The notes beneath the pieces were generated by a model. That model worked only from the letters and a program-made list of their open reading frames with translations. It did no database searches and was not told the origin of the DNA. This document shows positions 18,080-26,704 of a stretch of 64,000 nt of DNA, piece after piece. The translations under genes were made by a program, and so were the position numbers. The stretch is from Paenalcaligenes hermetiae (GTDB taxonomy: Bacteria > Pseudomonadota > Gammaproteobacteria > Burkholderiales > Burkholderiaceae_B), in the NCBI RefSeq assembly GCF_039543645.1, contig NZ_BAABKD010000007.1:62001-126000 (forward strand), read 5' to 3'. Numbering within the stretch: the stretch's first letter is position 1; each line of letters begins with the position of its first letter.

Positions 18080-18747
18080 AATTGCCCCGTATCCGTTTGG
18101 TTTTGCAATAAAAGCTGGTTGGCAATGAGAACAGCTTGGGTGCGATTATTTACCCCTAGCTTGCGTAAAATAGCCGTCATATGGGTTTTGATCGTCGCCT
18201 CAGATACGCCTAATTCATGGGCGATCTGCTTGTTAAGCTGACCAGTGCTGACCATTTGTAATACGCGAAATTGTTGTGGTGTGAGCTCGCTGAGTAGCTG
18301 TGCGGCTTTTTTCTCATCAGGGCTAATGGGGGGCAATGCGTGAGCCTCCTCGGGTAGCCACGTATCCCCTAAAAGAATTTGCTGTAAGGCCACACTGAGT
18401 GTTTGGCTATCAGCAGACTTAGGAATAAACCCCATCGCTCCATGATCAATTGCTCGGCGCATAAGCACCGGGTCTTCGTGAGCAGAGATAATCACAATAG
18501 GTAAAAGAGGATGTTGGGCGCGCAGGTGTACCAGTGCGCTATAGCCGGCGGCGCCTGGCATTGTTAGATCTAATAACAGTAAATCTGCGTTGGGGCGATC
18601 TTCGACAAGAGCATATAACGAACTAATGGTATTCGCTTCATAAATGGTCGCGCTAGGATAAAGTTTAGTAACGAGCCCACGCAGAGCCTCTCTAAATAAA
18701 GGATGATCATCCGCAATAAGTAGTTCGTTCATTGTTGTATACGCCAT
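18076..18747 (-). CDS. crbR: LuxR/NarL family response regulator, CrbR-type
   Basis: Two-component output protein of about 223 residues. The N-terminal receiver has the acidic pair in IADDHPLF and the phospho-acceptor Asp in LLLLDLTMPG. The C-terminal LuxR-type HTH (about 160-220) reads LTPQQFRVLQMVSTGQLNKQ. It is most likely the partner of the adjacent CrbS-like kinase and the activator of actP and acetyl-CoA synthetase genes. ATG codons at 18747 and 18732 are both possible and neither has a clear Shine-Dalgarno. The gene lies downstream of actP on the same strand but beyond a hairpin, so it may have its own promoter or be read through. Confidence 0.87.
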   Translation of the reverse strand: MAYTTMNELLIADDHPLFREALRGLVTKLYPSATIYEANTISSLYALVEDRPNADLLLLDLTMPGAAGYSALVHLRAQHPLLPIVIISAHEDPVLMRRAIDHGAMGFIPKSADSQTLSVALQQILLGDTWLPEEAHALPPISPDEKKAAQLLSELTPQQFRVLQMVSTGQLNKQIAHELGVSEATIKTHMTAILRKLGVNNRTQAVLIANQLLLQNQTDTGQF

Positions 18748-18754
18748 AAAGCAC

Positions 18755-18776
18755 AAAGGGAGCCGCAGCTCCCTTT
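18755..18776 (-). terminator. Hairpin after actP
   Basis: Perfect 9-bp stem AAAGGGAGC (18755-18763) / GCTCCCTTT (18768-18776), 4-base loop, in the gap between the actP stop and the crbR start. The following T-run is weak on the minus strand (TTTGTGCTTT), so termination may be partial and set crbR levels. Confidence 0.6.
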
Positions 18777-18797
18777 AGTAATAGTCAAAAAGACAGC

Positions 18798-20462
18798 TTA
18801 GTGAGCGCTTGCTTGGCTGGCCCCTAAACCGGTTTGACTACGTACGGTAAGTGCATCGAAAGCAACCTTTTCACGGGTAGCCTCTGGGCTTTTATCAAGG
18901 ACAGAGAATAACCAGATTGCACCAAAAGCTAAAGGGATGGATAGAATACCAGGGTTGGGGAAAGGCGTAATTGGCTCAGCAAAACCAAAGACGTCTACCC
19001 ATACCGTAGAGCTTAACATTACCCAAATCGTAGCCGTAATTAAACCGAGGAAACCACCAATTGCTGCACCGCGAGTCGTACAACCACGCCAAGAAATGGA
19101 GAGCACCAAGACGGGGAAGTTGGAGCTAGCGGCGATAGCAAAAGCCAAACCAACCATAAACGCGACGTTTTGGTTTTCGAACACAATGCCTAGAATAATA
19201 GACAAAATACCGAGCGCAACGGTAGAGATTCGTGAAATGCGCATTTGGTTGTGTTCGGTGGCCTCGCCTTTGGCAATGACGTTAGCGTAGAGGTCATGGG
19301 AGATCGCTGCAGCACCGGCTAGCGCCAAACCCGCGACAACGGCAACAATCGTAGCAAAGGTTACGGCTGCTAAAAACCCAAGCAGTAAGTCGCCCCCGAC
19401 GGCGTTCGCTAAATGCACCGCCACCATATTCGTACCACCAATTAGACTTTTGATCATATCAAAATTGCCATCGGCGTCCGTGATGTAGTATTCGGGATGC
19501 TGTACTAGTAAGGCAATTGCCCCAAAACCAATAATAAAAGTCAGAATATAGAAATAACCAATAAAGCTGCTAGCCCAAATTACGGATTTACGTGCTTCTT
19601 TGGCATCTGCTACGGTAAAAAATCGCATTAAAATATGCGGTAATCCAGCTGTACCAAAGGCCAGCGCAATTCCTAAAGACAGAGCATTAAGCGGGTTGCC
19701 ACTGACAGAAGAGCCAGGAGCTAAAATACCACGACCATCGGGGTGTACCGTGACGGCTTCGGCTAAGAGCTCATCCACATTAAAGCGGAAAGCCGCCAAC
19801 ACCAAAAAGGTCATAAGGGTAGCGCCAAACAGCATGAGCACAGCCTTGATGATTTGGACCCAAGTGGTTGCCGTCATTCCCCCAAAGGCCACGTAGATCA
19901 TCATGAGAGACCCGACGATGACCACGGCGAGCTTATAGTCAATACCAAAGAGTAAAACAATAAGCTTACCAGCCCCTACCATTTGGGCGATCAGGTAGAG
20001 AGCGATAATTAAAAGGGATGCGCTCGCAGCCAAAATACGCATGGGGGTTTGCTTTAGACGAAATGAGGTAACGTCGGCAAAATTATAGCGACCCAGGTTG
20101 CGTAGTCGTTCAGCAATTAAAAACATTACGGTTGGCCAGCCAAACATAAAGCCAATGGCATAAATCATACCGTCAAAACCGCTGACATATACCATACCTG
20201 CGATCCCTAAAAAGGAGGCAGCAGATAAATAGTCGCCCGCAATAGCTAAACCATTTTGAAAACCCGTAATACCGCCCCCCGCTGTATAGAAATCAGAGGT
20301 GGTTTGAGTGCGTCTGGCAGCCCACCAGGTAATAACCATGGTGGCCGCAATAAACACCAAAAACATAATAATGGCGGAAGTATTACTTTTGTTTTCTGTT
20401 GCTGCATGGGCTAAGGATGAGGACCCAGCGAGCAAAATCAACGAAGAGAGCCATTTGTTCAT
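18798..20462 (-). CDS. actP: Cation/acetate symporter ActP
   Basis: Inner-membrane sodium:solute symporter (SSS family), 554 residues. It begins with a cleavable-looking hydrophobic leader, then has about 13 membrane helices; the FYTAGGGITGFQNGLAIAGD region and GVTATTW-like GGMTATTWVQ loop are typical of ActP. It imports acetate and related short monocarboxylates. It overlaps the upstream DUF485 gene by 4 bases (ATGA), the standard yjcH-actP arrangement, and lies next to crbR/crbS, which regulate actP in other proteobacteria. Full length, nothing missing. Confidence 0.93.
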   Translation of the reverse strand: MNKWLSSLILLAGSSSLAHAATENKSNTSAIIMFLVFIAATMVITWWAARRTQTTSDFYTAGGGITGFQNGLAIAGDYLSAASFLGIAGMVYVSGFDGMIYAIGFMFGWPTVMFLIAERLRNLGRYNFADVTSFRLKQTPMRILAASASLLIIALYLIAQMVGAGKLIVLLFGIDYKLAVVIVGSLMMIYVAFGGMTATTWVQIIKAVLMLFGATLMTFLVLAAFRFNVDELLAEAVTVHPDGRGILAPGSSVSGNPLNALSLGIALAFGTAGLPHILMRFFTVADAKEARKSVIWASSFIGYFYILTFIIGFGAIALLVQHPEYYITDADGNFDMIKSLIGGTNMVAVHLANAVGGDLLLGFLAAVTFATIVAVVAGLALAGAAAISHDLYANVIAKGEATEHNQMRISRISTVALGILSIILGIVFENQNVAFMVGLAFAIAASSNFPVLVLSISWRGCTTRGAAIGGFLGLITATIWVMLSSTVWVDVFGFAEPITPFPNPGILSIPLAFGAIWLFSVLDKSPEATREKVAFDALTVRSQTGLGASQASAH

Positions 20463-20773
20463 TTTTGGATCTCCTGAATAATGTCTTTGAGTAGTGGGTC
20501 AAAGATCTTATTAGATAAATAGACGTACAAAGCAACTAAAATACTGGCGCTGATTAATACTAGGGTTGCGGTAAATACGCCAATACTGATGGTCATGTTG
20601 CCAATGGGACGTCCAAATAGTTCAGGGTCAAAAGCTAACGTTAAAATAAAACCCGCATAAATGATGAGAGTGATCACAAAAAAAGTCAGGCTAATACGGT
20701 TGCGTCGTTGTAATAGCTCTTGATATTTAGGATTTCGGATCACCTCTGCGACGAGATCGCGCGATGAACTCAT
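20459..20773 (-). CDS. yjcH: DUF485 membrane protein (YjcH-like)
   Basis: Small inner-membrane protein of about 104 residues with two hydrophobic segments (roughly 25-48 and 60-85), recognised as DUF485/YjcH. It is regularly encoded directly before actP and is presumed to assist the symporter; its function is not established. The ATG at 20773 has AAGGAG at ideal distance, so the longer reading from 20800 is rejected. It is translationally coupled to actP. Confidence 0.9.
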   Translation of the reverse strand: MSSSRDLVAEVIRNPKYQELLQRRNRISLTFFVITLIIYAGFILTLAFDPELFGRPIGNMTISIGVFTATLVLISASILVALYVYLSNKIFDPLLKDIIQEIQK

Positions 20774-20933
20774 GATTGTCTCCTTGATGTTTTTTTGCAT
20801 CGTTAAGGGTTTATTGCATTAGGCAATAAGGTGGCGTATGTATACGCTCTGTGTCATCAATATACGTTTAGTATGGCTTTTCTAATACGCGACTTTGGTT
20901 GTAGATTTTTCAGATATTAAGGGGTTTTGGTAG

Positions 20934-20942
20934 TACACTGTA
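20934..20942. promoter_or_regulatory. Candidate autoregulatory operator of the HipB-like gene
   Basis: TACACTGTA (TACA-C-TGTA, perfect dyad) lies 32 bases before the start of the XRE-type gene. Small HTH regulators often bind such short dyads at their own promoter. No footprint-like extension is visible, so this is tentative. Confidence 0.3.
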
Positions 20943-20974
20943 GACGAACGATGACACGCTAAGGAGTATTCACT

Positions 20975-21274
20975 ATGCAGTCTGTGCAAACCGTAGAGGA
21001 CTTTGCGTTATTAATTCGTAATCGACGGCGGGCATTAGGGTTAAGCCAAGCGCAGTTAGCAGAAAAAGTCGGCGCAAGTCGACAGTGGCTTATTGATATT
21101 GAAAAAGGCAAGCCGCGGGCGGAATTAGGGATGGTGTTACAGGTGCTTGCTGAGCTTGATGTGCAGCTGCAGGTGAAAACGGCACGTGCTCGACGCCGTG
21201 AGACCATAGATAAGGATCAGGGCGAAGCACAGATTCAGGCTTTAGCACAGGCGTTTCAGTTTTTAGATAAATAG
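20975..21274 (+). CDS. HipB-like XRE family HTH regulator, without HipA
   Basis: DNA-binding protein of 99 residues. An XRE-type HTH (about 12-65) reads RRRALGLSQAQLAEKVGASRQWLIDIEKGK, which matches HipB-type antitoxins closely. The C-terminal part is basic, then helical. AAGGAG precedes the ATG with 8-base spacing. HipB is normally followed by the kinase toxin HipA, but here the next 200 bases hold only a candidate small RNA and terminator, and the next gene is on the other strand. It is therefore an orphan antitoxin-like regulator, perhaps acting as a simple transcription factor. Confidence 0.85.
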   Translation: MQSVQTVEDFALLIRNRRRALGLSQAQLAEKVGASRQWLIDIEKGKPRAELGMVLQVLAELDVQLQVKTARARRRETIDKDQGEAQIQALAQAFQFLDK

Positions 21275-21361
21275 CCTCAAGTATTAGTAAAACTTATTAG
21301 GGCTATAAACCTAGTGCATACCCTAAGTGTCAAAGCCTAAAAGATAAGGCACAATAGCTAC

Positions 21362-21478
21362 ATGCAGGTGAGGAGACGATAACAGCCCAAAAGGGCGGTG
21401 CCGTAAAACGGCTTAGCAGTACCTATAACTAGAATAAAACCCACAAAAGCCAATCTGGTTTTCAGATTGGCTTTTGTG
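21362..21478 (+). ncRNA. Candidate structured small RNA
   Basis: No coding frame was seen here. A possible promoter (GTGTCA at 21327, 17-base gap, CACAAT at 21350) precedes a segment that can fold as AGGT (21366-21369) / ACCT (21421-21424) enclosing two short A-loop hairpins: GCCC-AAAA-GGGC (21385-21396) and GCCGT-AAA-ACGGC (21400-21412). A perfect 16-bp terminator stem then closes the unit at 21478. It matches no RNA family I can name. It lies downstream of sugE on the opposite strand, so it is not a leader of that gene. Confidence 0.45.
21442..21478. terminator. Bidirectional intrinsic terminator
   Basis: Perfect 16-bp inverted repeat, arms 21442-21457 and 21463-21478, loop GTTTT, with AAAA/TTTT inside the outer stem so that it can stop transcripts from both sides: the plus-strand hipB-like/sRNA unit and the minus-strand sugE unit. 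Confidence 0.88.
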
Positions 21479-21494
21479 CTTTCTAGTAGGGTAG

Positions 21495-21821
21495 TTAGAG
21501 ACTGCTTTTAGAAAAAACGTTAAGTACAACAACCCCCGCGACAATGAGTCCAATACCGATAAAGCCGGCCAGATCAAGCGATTGCTTAAATAAAACAAAA
21601 CCAATAATCGAAATCGCGACAATTCCTACCCCTGACCAAATGGCATACGCAATACCTACAGGAATATGTCGTAAAGACAAAGATAAGCAGAAAAAAGCAA
21701 TCGCGTAGCCCACTATTGTGACTAGGGAAGGCCAAAGTCGAGTAAAGCCTTCTGCGCTTTTTAAGGCGCTGGTGGCAATGATTTCAGCCACGATCGCAAT
21801 AGATAAATAAGTCCAGCTCAT
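21495..21821 (-). CDS. Small multidrug resistance (SMR) family transporter
   Basis: Inner-membrane protein of 108 residues with four hydrophobic helices. The conserved membrane-embedded Glu is in SIAIVAEIIATSALK (helix 1, the proton/cation coupling residue), and the YAIWSGVGIV stretch in helix 3 is typical of the EmrE/QacE branch. It exports quaternary ammonium or guanidinium-like cations by proton exchange as a dimer. The ATG at 21821 begins the standard MSWTYL. It follows the Smr-domain gene by 4 bases, so co-transcription is likely. The EmrE-like toxic-cation branch fits better than the Gdx/SugE guanidinium branch; this is not certain. Confidence 0.9.
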   Translation of the reverse strand: MSWTYLSIAIVAEIIATSALKSAEGFTRLWPSLVTIVGYAIAFFCLSLSLRHIPVGIAYAIWSGVGIVAISIIGFVLFKQSLDLAGFIGIGLIVAGVVVLNVFSKSSL

Positions 21822-21825
21822 GATA

Positions 21826-22551
21826 TTAATGGCGGGCAGAATGCCGTAGTAAGACTTTGACTGCGCCGCTTCCTCCTTCGTGTGGTTCGCAGTTAGTAAA
21901 AGCAAGCACAAAGTCCAATTGACTAAGCCAACGTCTTACCGTGGTGGGTAGAATTGGGGCAGCTTGTTTAGAGCCATAGCCTTTTCCGTGAACAATACGT
22001 ACGCATCGGAACTGTTCAGCTAGACTATGTTGTAAAAAATAATCTAAACGAATACGAGCTCGATCTACCGTGGCACCGTGTAGATCAATAGTATTTTGAA
22101 TTGGCCAACGCCCCTTTTTAAGATGCCGTAATACATCTGTACCACAAATAGGGTTCAGGTATTCGGCAAGAGGCGTGGTTGCGCTATCCCAAGGGTCATA
22201 AAAATCAGAGGTGACGTGTAAAGCGGTTAAGTGGCTTTGTCCCATCGCATGCTGCTGTCGTTGGCGCTTTTCGGCGTTGTAGGGCTTGGAGGTGGCTGGG
22301 CGAGGATGATGACGAGGGGTGGTTTTAAGTGGTATTACCCCTTTGACTGCTTGTCGAAATAAGGCCTGATCCTCGGCTTGTAGTGGAGAGCTAGAGGATT
22401 TAGGGGACTGCATAGACGCAAAAGTCTCGCCCGTTGGGGCGAGACGAGCGCACTCTTCCCTTGGCGGTGCAGAGGGTTGAACGCGCAATTGTTTGCGCAA
22501 GGTTTTAAGCTGCTTAAGCTGCTTAAAGGAGGGGGATTTATTTGCCTTCAC
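21826..22551 (-). CDS. Smr (MutS2 C-terminal) domain protein
   Basis: Soluble protein of 241 residues. The N-terminal half is basic and low-complexity. The C-terminal Smr domain (about 155-240) has IDLHGATVDRAR, VRIVHGKGYGS and GGSGAVKVLL, the hallmark LDxHG, HGxG and GGxGxxxVxL signatures of Smr nucleases such as YdaL/SmrA. Such stand-alone Smr proteins are thought to cleave RNA or DNA; the client is unknown. A GTG start overlaps the end of trxB by 14 bases, indicating translational coupling. Confidence 0.88.
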   Translation of the reverse strand: MKANKSPSFKQLKQLKTLRKQLRVQPSAPPREECARLAPTGETFASMQSPKSSSSPLQAEDQALFRQAVKGVIPLKTTPRHHPRPATSKPYNAEKRQRQQHAMGQSHLTALHVTSDFYDPWDSATTPLAEYLNPICGTDVLRHLKKGRWPIQNTIDLHGATVDRARIRLDYFLQHSLAEQFRCVRIVHGKGYGSKQAAPILPTTVRRWLSQLDFVLAFTNCEPHEGGSGAVKVLLRHSARH

Positions 22552-23497
22552 TCTCTAACCAACGCTGTGCATCTAAAGCGGCCATACAACCGGTGCCCGC
22601 ACTGGTAATAGCCTGACGGTAAATGGTATCTTGAACATCGCCAGCTGCAAAAACGCCGGGAACAGAAGTCATGGTGGCTAAACCCTCGCGCCCATTGCGA
22701 GTGATAATATAACCATTATCCATTTCTAGCTGGTCTTTGAAAAGCTCGGTATTGGGGTGGTGACCGATAGCAATAAACACACCCATGACATCAAGCTCTT
22801 CGGTGGTATTGTCCTGATTGTTGCGCAAACGCACTCCTGTGACACCCGAAGCATCGCCTAAGACTTCATCCAGCTCGTAGAACAGTTTCAGTTTAATATT
22901 GCCGTTTTCAACACGATCCATGAGCTTGTCGGTTAAGATGGGCTCGGAACGGAAGGTATCGCGACGGTGAACTAATGTTACGGTTTTACAAATGTTGGAC
23001 AGGTACAATGCTTCTTCAACGGCTGTGTTTCCACCACCAACGACGATAACGTCTTGGTTTTTATAGAAAAAACCGTCGCAGGTAGCACAGCCAGACACGC
23101 CCCGACCCATAAATTCTTGTTCTGAAGGCAAGCCAAGGTACATGGCTGAGGCACCTGTGCATATAATCAGTGAGTCACATGTGTATGTGTTGCCACTGTC
23201 ACCCTGTAAAGTAAATGGACGCTGCTTTAAATCTACCGATACAATTTGATCTACGATGAGCTCAGTTTCAAAGCGTTCCGCATGGGCTTGGAAGCGAGCC
23301 ATGAGATCTGGGCCTGTAACACCGTTTGCATCGGCTGGCCAGTTTTCTACATCGGTGGTTGTCATTAGCTGCCCACCTTGTTCTAGACCGGTAATTAAAA
23401 CCGGATTTAAATTAGCGCGAGCAGCATAGATGGCTGCCGTATACCCAGCAGGGCCAGAGCCGAGGATTAAAACTTTAGCGTGCTTAACAGTAGACAT
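22538..23497 (-). CDS. trxB: Thioredoxin-disulfide reductase TrxB
   Basis: FAD enzyme that reduces thioredoxin with NADPH; cytoplasmic thiol homeostasis. The 319 residues match the low-molecular-weight class. FAD motif GSGPAGYTAAIYAAR near the N-terminus, redox-active C137-A-T-C140, the NADPH Rossmann segment VVGGGNTAVEEALYL, and the FAD-binding GVFAAGDVQD near the end. The ATG at 23497 starts MSTVKHAK; a TTG five codons upstream is unnecessary. It is divergent from ftsK, with a 45-base gap that must hold both promoters. Confidence 0.97.
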   Translation of the reverse strand: MSTVKHAKVLILGSGPAGYTAAIYAARANLNPVLITGLEQGGQLMTTTDVENWPADANGVTGPDLMARFQAHAERFETELIVDQIVSVDLKQRPFTLQGDSGNTYTCDSLIICTGASAMYLGLPSEQEFMGRGVSGCATCDGFFYKNQDVIVVGGGNTAVEEALYLSNICKTVTLVHRRDTFRSEPILTDKLMDRVENGNIKLKLFYELDEVLGDASGVTGVRLRNNQDNTTEELDVMGVFIAIGHHPNTELFKDQLEMDNGYIITRNGREGLATMTSVPGVFAAGDVQDTIYRQAITSAGTGCMAALDAQRWLESEGK

Positions 23498-23542
23498 ATT
23501 TATATTTCCCAAAAATCAATGACCAGCCAATTATAATGAGTC

Positions 23543-26038
23543 ATGGCTAGAATACCTGTAACTTCAAATCGATCTGCAAAAAACGTCCGTAATGGGCCGT
23601 CTATTTGGCAACAACGACTGAGCACCCTAATGCGCGAAGCGCGTTGGGTGGTGTTTTTGTTGCTTGCTACTTGGTTATCTTTGGTTCTGTTTACGTGGAA
23701 TAGTTCCGATCCGGCATGGTCGCAATCTTTACACGCAGGCAGCATCCATAACCAAGGCGGCAAGCTGGGTGCTTATGTATCCGACATTCTGTATTATCTG
23801 TTCGGCTATAGCACCTGGTTGTGGGTAGCACTATTGGTTCAACGGTTAATCGTTGGCTTTTATCGTATTACCTCTATTGTAATGCCTAGTGCAAAAATTC
23901 AAGAACCCCTACCGCGCGTGCCCTGGGAGCTTGGGGTGGGCTTTGTTTTGCTATTGATCGGTGCAATAGGCTTTGAGGCCTTGCAAAGTCGCATAGGTTT
24001 AGATCTACCGGCAGGGCCGGGTGGCCAAGCTGGACAATTGCTAGCTCATTTCCTGATTTTGTACTTAGGAATGGCCGGCGGTATTATTGTGCTGCTTTTG
24101 GCTCTATGTATTGGGGCGAGCTGGTTTTTCCGCTTTTCTTGGTTAAATGTTGCCGAGACAATCGGTAGCTGGGTAGAGCAGGTTTTTTTCTGGCTCATGC
24201 GTCAAAAGGCCACATGGGAAGACCGTCGGGTTGGGCAGGAAAATAGCGCTAACCGCAAAAAAAGCTTGCTAGCCAAGCATAAACCAGCGCAAACAGAAAC
24301 GTCAGAGCGTATGGAGCCTGTGTTAACCGCTACGGGAATCCAGACGCGTGCTGAGCCAACTTTGGGTGGGGGGGCAACAAGCCAAGCGGCTTCTTTGGTG
24401 GCCGATCCGCCTTCTCGTCCTTATAAGCATCCTATTTTTGATGATCCAGATCCAACTCCGGCGAATGTTATGCCTGAACCGGATACGGTGCCTGTTCGTC
24501 CTATACAGAAGCAAACCCAGGTAACAGTGACTAAAGCCGCAAAGCTACCTACCGAGGTCGGTTTGCCGCCGCTTGACCTGTTAGACCCCGCCGAAGCCTT
24601 AGGTGAACCAATTTCAGAGGAAACGCTGGAGTTTACTTCCCGTTTAATTGAGAAAAAGCTAGGTGATTTTGGGGTGAATGTGACTGTCATGGAGGCTCAA
24701 TCTGGACCGGTGATTACGCGTTATGAGATTGAGCCGGCGACAGGGGTAAAAGGAAATCAGATCGTCAACCTTTCAAAGGATTTAGCGCGCTCGTTGAGCT
24801 TGGTCGACATACGTGTGGTGGAAACCATTCCAGGTAAAAACCTAATGGGGCTGGAGCTGCCTAATCCACAGCGGCAGATGGTTCGTCTTGAGGAAATCAT
24901 CGGTTCGGAAAGTTTTGTGAACAGCAAGTCCCTTTTAACGGTGGCCTTAGGTAAAGATATTGCGGGGCACGCCGTGGTGGCGGATTTAGCGCGCATGCCG
25001 CATTTGCTTGTAGCGGGTACGACAGGGTCGGGGAAATCTGTGGGGATTAACGCCATGATTTTATCCATTCTGTATAAAGCAAATCCAGATCAGGTGCGTA
25101 TGATTCTCATTGATCCCAAAATGCTGGAAATGAGCATCTACGAAGACATTCCTCATTTGCTGGCTCCCGTGGTAACCGATATGCGCGAGGCGGCGAATGC
25201 GTTGACCTGGTGTGTGAACGAAATGGAGCGACGTTATAAGCTCATGAGTAAAATGGGGGTGCGTAATCTTGCGGGCTTTAATAACAAAATTAAAGAGGCT
25301 CAAGCACAAGGGGAATCCATTCCCAATCCTTTTTCTTTAACGCCAGATGCACCCGAACCATTAGAAACACTACCATTTATTGTGGTGGTTATTGATGAGC
25401 TTGCCGACCTCATGATGGTGGCAGGTAAAAAAATCGAAGAACTCATTGCACGCTTAGCGCAAAAGGCGCGTGCAGCGGGGATCCATTTGGTTTTAGCCAC
25501 ACAGCGTCCCAGTGTGGATGTGATTACTGGGCTTATCAAAGCCAATATCCCTACCCGTATTTCTTTTCAAGTATCGTCCAAAGTGGATTCGCGTACGATA
25601 TTAGATCAGATGGGGGCAGAAACCTTATTAGGCCAAGGGGATATGTTGTATTTACCACCAGGCACTTCGGTGCCGATCCGAGTGCATGGTGCGTTTGTGG
25701 CTGATGATGAGGTACATCGAGTCGTCGAGTATTTAAAAGAACAAGGCGAGCCCGATTATATTGAAGGCATTCTGGAAGGCGGCGCTCCAGGGGAAACCGG
25801 TGATGGGCTCAATGCGATTACGGGTTTTGCAGACACAGAAACGGACCCGCTTTATGATCAAGCGGTTGCTTTTGTGTTAGAGAGCAAGCGGTCTTCGATT
25901 TCTGCGGTGCAGCGACAGTTGCGTGTGGGTTACAACCGTGCCGCACGCTTGGTAGAGCAGATGGAAAAAGCTGGCATTGTATCGCCGATGGGACCTAATG
26001 GGAGTCGAGAGATTCTTGTTCCGCATGCCGATGAATAA
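23543..26038 (+). CDS. ftsK: DNA translocase FtsK
   Basis: Septum-located motor that pumps chromosomal DNA and activates XerCD at dif during division. The 831 residues show the expected order: an N-terminal membrane domain with about four helices (35-225), a short charged/proline linker (about 230-335), the alpha/beta translocase with Walker A GTTGSGKS (492-499) and Walker B VVVIDELADLMM, and the C-terminal winged-helix gamma domain (about 765-831) that reads KOPS and contacts XerD. The linker is much shorter than the E. coli one, as in many bacteria. It is followed by lolA and rarA, a conserved gene order. Confidence 0.97.
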   Translation: MARIPVTSNRSAKNVRNGPSIWQQRLSTLMREARWVVFLLLATWLSLVLFTWNSSDPAWSQSLHAGSIHNQGGKLGAYVSDILYYLFGYSTWLWVALLVQRLIVGFYRITSIVMPSAKIQEPLPRVPWELGVGFVLLLIGAIGFEALQSRIGLDLPAGPGGQAGQLLAHFLILYLGMAGGIIVLLLALCIGASWFFRFSWLNVAETIGSWVEQVFFWLMRQKATWEDRRVGQENSANRKKSLLAKHKPAQTETSERMEPVLTATGIQTRAEPTLGGGATSQAASLVADPPSRPYKHPIFDDPDPTPANVMPEPDTVPVRPIQKQTQVTVTKAAKLPTEVGLPPLDLLDPAEALGEPISEETLEFTSRLIEKKLGDFGVNVTVMEAQSGPVITRYEIEPATGVKGNQIVNLSKDLARSLSLVDIRVVETIPGKNLMGLELPNPQRQMVRLEEIIGSESFVNSKSLLTVALGKDIAGHAVVADLARMPHLLVAGTTGSGKSVGINAMILSILYKANPDQVRMILIDPKMLEMSIYEDIPHLLAPVVTDMREAANALTWCVNEMERRYKLMSKMGVRNLAGFNNKIKEAQAQGESIPNPFSLTPDAPEPLETLPFIVVVIDELADLMMVAGKKIEELIARLAQKARAAGIHLVLATQRPSVDVITGLIKANIPTRISFQVSSKVDSRTILDQMGAETLLGQGDMLYLPPGTSVPIRVHGAFVADDEVHRVVEYLKEQGEPDYIEGILEGGAPGETGDGLNAITGFADTETDPLYDQAVAFVLESKRSSISAVQRQLRVGYNRAARLVEQMEKAGIVSPMGPNGSREILVPHADE

Positions 26039-26068
26039 CCCCATGCGTTTTTATTTGACAAGGTCAAC

Positions 26069-26701
26069 ATGATGAATTCATTTTGGAAAAAAATGGCGGT
26101 TGTAGCGAGTGCGCTTTGTGTTAGTGCCTCGCTTTATGCGCAAAGCGCTACGGATCAGCTACGACAGTTTGTACAAGAGGTCCGCAGTGCCACAGGTAAA
26201 TTCACGCAGCACACCATGGACACACAAGGGCAAGCACGGCCAGAGCAAGCGGGAGAGTTTGCTTTTCAACGCCCTGGAAAGTTTAAATGGCAGGTACTTA
26301 AGCCTTATGAGCAGCTAGTTTTGTCTGATGGTAAGCAGCTTTATCAATATGACCCCGATTTAAATCAGCTTACTCAGCGCCGTGTGGATCAGGCTATCGG
26401 CACATCTCCTGCTGCTATTTTGTTTGGTTCGGGGCAGCTAGAGCAAAGTTTTCATTTGTCGGATCGTCCAGAACAAGATGGGCTTTTGTGGCTGCGTGCC
26501 ACACCTAAAAGCAAGGATGCTGGCTTTGACTATATGGATATAGGCTTTCAGGCAGGTACTCCTGTCCAGCTGGTGTTGTTAGATGCGTTTGGACAGCAAA
26601 CACGCATTACGCTAAGTCAGCTACAAACCAAGGTGGATTTAACGGCGGATATGTTTACCTTTACGCCACCAGCCGATGTGGATGTGGTGACGTTACCCTA
26701 G
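26069..26701 (+). CDS. lolA: Outer-membrane lipoprotein carrier LolA
   Basis: Periplasmic shuttle that takes lipoproteins released by LolCDE to LolB in the outer membrane. The 210-residue precursor has a basic start (NSFWKK), a hydrophobic core and a probable cleavage after SLYAQ/YA-Q near residue 24-25. The mature part has GKFTQ, GEFAFQRPGKFKW and QLYQYDPDLNQ, typical of LolA. It lies 30 bases after ftsK and 3 bases before rarA, so the three are probably one transcript. Confidence 0.95.
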   Translation: MMNSFWKKMAVVASALCVSASLYAQSATDQLRQFVQEVRSATGKFTQHTMDTQGQARPEQAGEFAFQRPGKFKWQVLKPYEQLVLSDGKQLYQYDPDLNQLTQRRVDQAIGTSPAAILFGSGQLEQSFHLSDRPEQDGLLWLRATPKSKDAGFDYMDIGFQAGTPVQLVLLDAFGQQTRITLSQLQTKVDLTADMFTFTPPADVDVVTLP

Positions 26702-26704
26702 TGT

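Noticed and set aside
21340..21478. Guanidine riboswitch for the SMR transporter gene
   Set aside because: The structured segment lies downstream of the SMR gene and on the other strand, so it cannot be its leader; the ykkC and mini-ykkC signatures are also absent.
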